The position numbers and the translations under genes were made by a program. A stretch of DNA of 41,960 nucleotides from Streptomyces sp. ATexAB-D23 (lineage in GTDB: Bacteria > Actinomycetota > Actinomycetes > Streptomycetales > Streptomycetaceae): contig NZ_KB892030.1 in the NCBI RefSeq assembly GCF_000373645.1, positions 1-41,960 on the forward strand. Reading direction: 5' to 3'. Under the pieces are notes generated by a model that had not been told where the DNA came from, did not search any database, and saw only the letters and a list, made by a program, of their open reading frames with translations. Below, piece after piece: positions 40,141-41,960 of this stretch. Within the stretch, counting starts at the first letter, position 1. Each line of letters starts with the position of its first letter.

Positions 40141-40550
40141 CGGTCCTGGTCCCCCTCGAATGTGCTGTCCAGTACGGCGGTGAAGAGCGCGCTCACGTCG
40201 TCCCGGTCGAGACCGGCGGCCCGCGCGCGGCCGGCCCAGCCGGCGAGTTCGGCGCGCAGCGGGGAGTCGTCGTCGGCCGCCGCCGCGCTGCCGAGCGTGC
40301 GGGTGACGAAGGTGCCGAGGCCGCGGCGGGCCTCGACGAGCCCCTCGCGTTCCAGCTCCCGGTACGCCTTCAGCACGGTGTTCGGGTTGATCGCGGTCGC
40401 CTCGACCACCTCCCGCGCGGTCGGCAGCCGGTCGCCAGGCTCCAGCAGTCCCAGGCGCAGGGCCTGCTTGGTCTGCTGGACGATCTGGAGGTACGTGGCG
40501 ACGCCGCTGCGCCGGTCGATGCGGAACTCGACTGCTGCGGACCCGGGCAT
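40137..40550 (-). CDS. GntR-family repressor, YtrA subfamily
   Basis: 137 aa. Winged helix at residues about 5-75 (VEFRIDRRSGVATYLQIVQQ, PGDRLPTAREVVEATAINPNTVLKAYRELEREGLVEARRGLGTFV), then a short helical C-terminus (SPLRAELAGWAGRARAAGL) typical of the YtrA subgroup that lacks a large ligand domain. ATG 40550 is preferred to GTG 40556 because AAAGG sits 6 bases before the ATG. A perfect palindrome over this site indicates autorepression. First gene of the GntR-ATPase-permease operon. Confidence 0.93.
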   Translation of the reverse strand: MPGSAAVEFRIDRRSGVATYLQIVQQTKQALRLGLLEPGDRLPTAREVVEATAINPNTVLKAYRELEREGLVEARRGLGTFVTRTLGSAAAADDDSPLRAELAGWAGRARAAGLDRDDVSALFTAVLDSTFEGDQDR

Positions 40551-40553
40551 CTT

Positions 40554-40585
40554 CACCCTTTCACTAATTAAGTAGTGAAAGGGTG
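40554..40585. promoter_or_regulatory. Perfect 13-bp inverted repeat, probable GntR operator
   Basis: CACCCTTTCACTA (40554-40566), 6-base AT centre, TAGTGAAAGGGTG (40573-40585): no mismatch in either arm. The minus-strand ribosome-binding site AAAGG and alternative GTG lie inside one arm. TTAATTAG in the centre may also serve as a -10 region. Binding would block both transcription and, as RNA hairpin, translation. Confidence 0.88.
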
Positions 40586-40638
40586 GCGTAAGGAGGGGGC
40601 GGCGTCAAGCGACGCCGCCCCCGGGGAAGTCGTGGACC

Positions 40639-41577
40639 TCAGGACTCCGTGCGGTACATCAGGTCGACCTCGTGCGTGACGAAGCCCATCCGCTCGTACA
40701 CGGCGAGGGCCGCCGGGTTGTCCGCGTCCACGTAGAGCATCGCCGTCGGCAGCCCCTCGGCGGCCAGGTGGCGCAGCCCGATCGCGGTGAGCGCCTTGCC
40801 GAGGCCGCCGCCCTGGGCGTCGGGCCGGATGCCGACCACGTACACCTCGCCGAGCCGCTCGTCGGCGTGCACCTTCGTCCAGTGGAAGCCGATCAGCTCG
40901 GTGCCGCCGGCGCCGTCCTCGCGCTCGGCCAGGAAGAAGCCCTTCGGGTCGAACCAGGGCTCGGCCTTGCGGTCGTCCAGATCGCGCTGGGTCAGGGAGC
41001 CCTGCTCGGGGTGGTGGGCGAACGCCGCGCTGTTCACGGCGAGCCAGGCGGCGTCGTCCTCGCCCGGGACGAAGGTGCGGACGGTGACGCCCGGGGGCAG
41101 GGCCGGCTCGGCGAGGTTCAGCGGGCTCAACGGGCGGCGCAGCTGGCGCAGTTCCCGGAACAGGGAGAGGCCGAGGACCTGGGCGAGGTGGCGGGCCGAG
41201 GCCTTGCCGCCGTGTGCCCACACCCGCAGCCGCTTTCCGGTGGCGGCGAGCAGTGCGGCTCCGAGGGCCCGCCCGTGCCCGTGTCCCCGGTGCGAGGGGT
41301 GGACGACGAGTTCGGCGGCGGGCGCCTCGACGGGGTCGGTGTCCTCCAGCTGCGCGTACCCGGCGAGCACGCCCCCGGCGGACAGCAGGAAGTGCCGTAC
41401 GCCTTCGCGCTCCCCGCCGCGCAGTTGCAGCCGCCCCTGCTCGGAGACGGCCTGCCTGCCGTCGGCCCGCGCGGCCTCGGCGAGCAGGTCCAGGACGGCT
41501 GAGGACTGGTCGGGGGAGAGGGTGTCGAGCGTCTGGATCTCACGGCCGGGGGCGGGGAGGGGTACGTCAGTCGTCAT
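40639..41577 (-). CDS. mshD: Mycothiol synthase MshD
   Basis: 312 aa acetyltransferase that performs the last step of mycothiol formation, acetylating Cys-GlcN-Ins. It has two tandem GNAT domains, as MshD does: the N-terminal one with acetyl-CoA loop ELVVHPSHRGHGHGRALG and the C-terminal active one with VYVVGIRPDAQGGGLGKAL, preceded by GSLTQRDLDDRKAEPWFDPKGFFLA and followed by LYVDADNPAALAVYERMGF. Length equals the family norm. Its 3' end is 89 bases before the GntR gene in the same direction. Confidence 0.95.
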   Translation of the reverse strand: MTTDVPLPAPGREIQTLDTLSPDQSSAVLDLLAEAARADGRQAVSEQGRLQLRGGEREGVRHFLLSAGGVLAGYAQLEDTDPVEAPAAELVVHPSHRGHGHGRALGAALLAATGKRLRVWAHGGKASARHLAQVLGLSLFRELRQLRRPLSPLNLAEPALPPGVTVRTFVPGEDDAAWLAVNSAAFAHHPEQGSLTQRDLDDRKAEPWFDPKGFFLAEREDGAGGTELIGFHWTKVHADERLGEVYVVGIRPDAQGGGLGKALTAIGLRHLAAEGLPTAMLYVDADNPAALAVYERMGFVTHEVDLMYRTES

Positions 41578-41648
41578 GCGTACGAGCGTAAGGGCCTCCG
41601 GCCCGGGGGTGGGGGTGTCGGTTGCCCCGTCCCGGGGCGGAGGGTTCC

Positions 41649-41671
41649 GTCCTCAATCGCCGGACGGGCTC
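41649..41671. repeat. Streptomyces interspersed intergenic repeat
   Basis: GTCCTCAATCGCCGGACGGG followed by CTC belongs to a short sequence I recognise as recurrent between genes in many Streptomyces chromosomes, usually within a weak hairpin near gene ends. Assignment is from memory of the motif. Confidence 0.5.
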
Positions 41672-41721
41672 AAAAGCACGCCCGCACTCCCCGGGTGGGG
41701 TCCGGGGTCCCTCCGGGGCGT

Positions 41722-41958
41722 CTCCTCAAACGACGAACGTTCCGCCGGTACGCAGTCGTACCCGGGTATCCGTTCGTCGTCCTGCGGGGACTCCCCTGCA
41801 CGCCCCCGGACCGGCCGCCACGCGTCTGCACGCCGGTGGGACGACTGTCGCAGACGCATACGCGTCCGGGTGGGGGCGTGCAGGGCAGTCCCCGCAGAAA
41901 ATGGCGTACGACCCGGGTACCTGTTCGTCGTCGGGTGAACACGCCATTTTTGAGGAGT
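41722..41958. repeat. Extended imperfect inverted repeat, about 237 bp
   Basis: Gene-free stretch (41578-41960). The core arms CTGCGGGGACTCCCC... (41782-41807) and 41872-41897 are 26 bases long with one mismatch. Outer blocks recur in mirrored order: CTCCTCAAA (41722-41730) with TTTGAGGAG (41950-41958), and CGACGAAC/GTTCGTCG elements. GCGTCTGC (41822-41829) with GCAGACGC (41850-41857) forms an inner stem. A direct repeat ACCCGGGTA-N-C-N-GTTCGTCGTC (41760-41781 and 41911-41932) lies across it. The right end may continue beyond the window. Confidence 0.82.
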
Positions 41959-41960
41959 CT

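Noticed and set aside
41934..41940. GGTGAAC as a PHO box
   Set aside because: A single unit without an 11-base partner; it belongs to the inverted-repeat element.

Overview
The window is high-GC actinobacterial chromosome, almost certainly Streptomyces. Supporting signs are the third-position GC bias in nearly every gene, a Streptomyces-type 5S rRNA, a mycothiol synthase gene, twin-arginine and lipoprotein secretion signals, and a pit-pst-NUDIX-CHAD-ppk-(GntR/ABC)-mshD gene order that matches the S. coelicolor neighbourhood of pitH1, pstSCAB, ppk and mshD as I remember it.

Layout. (1) 1-313: end of an rRNA operon (23S 3' end, spacer, 5S, strong terminator). (2) 343-4040, minus strand: a four-gene operon reading ABC ATPase, ABC permease, histidine kinase, LuxR-type response regulator. 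The kinase gene carries an in-frame amber codon near its start. (3) 4184-4741: a GNAT acetyltransferase. (4) 4786-12297, minus strand: a six-gene operon resembling a type IV secretion system (VirB2-like, VirB8-like, VirB6-like, PrgI/SCO6880-like, VirB4-like, TraG/VirD4-like). No relaxase is present and the coupling ATPase has a degenerate P-loop. (5) 12575-19091: DUF402 protein, DUF4232 lipoprotein, an unrecognised protein, LtrA-family membrane protein and a long unrecognised protein. (6) 19174-22042: a translationally coupled trio (helical WXG100-like protein, a DUF1023 alpha/beta hydrolase with a glycine-zipper insert, a small lipoprotein) whose second half has unusually AT-rich codons. This is the best candidate for an undescribed effector/partner system. 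(7) 22125-27392: a membrane-anchored SLT plus NlpC/P60 muralidase, a PAP2 phosphatase, a Tat-exported flavin oxidase, two very small conserved-looking proteins and a lipoprotein. (8) 27576-38050: csoR with its palindromic operator, then phosphate genes: PhoU-like plus Pit on the plus strand, converging on a shared terminator with pstSCAB, which sits behind a PHO box; upstream of that lies ppk-CHAD-NUDIX. (9) 38303-41577: GntR/ATPase/permease operon with a perfect palindrome over its ribosome-binding site, and mshD. (10) 41578-41960: no gene; an extended imperfect inverted repeat.

How the parts relate. The phosphate block joins low-affinity (Pit) and high-affinity (Pst) uptake with polyphosphate synthesis (Ppk) and a polyphosphate-binding CHAD protein. 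The type IV-like operon could use the nearby SLT/NlpC protein as its wall-opening enzyme. A second-level feature is that at least five gene ends carry short tandem repeats that begin at or copy the stop-codon region.
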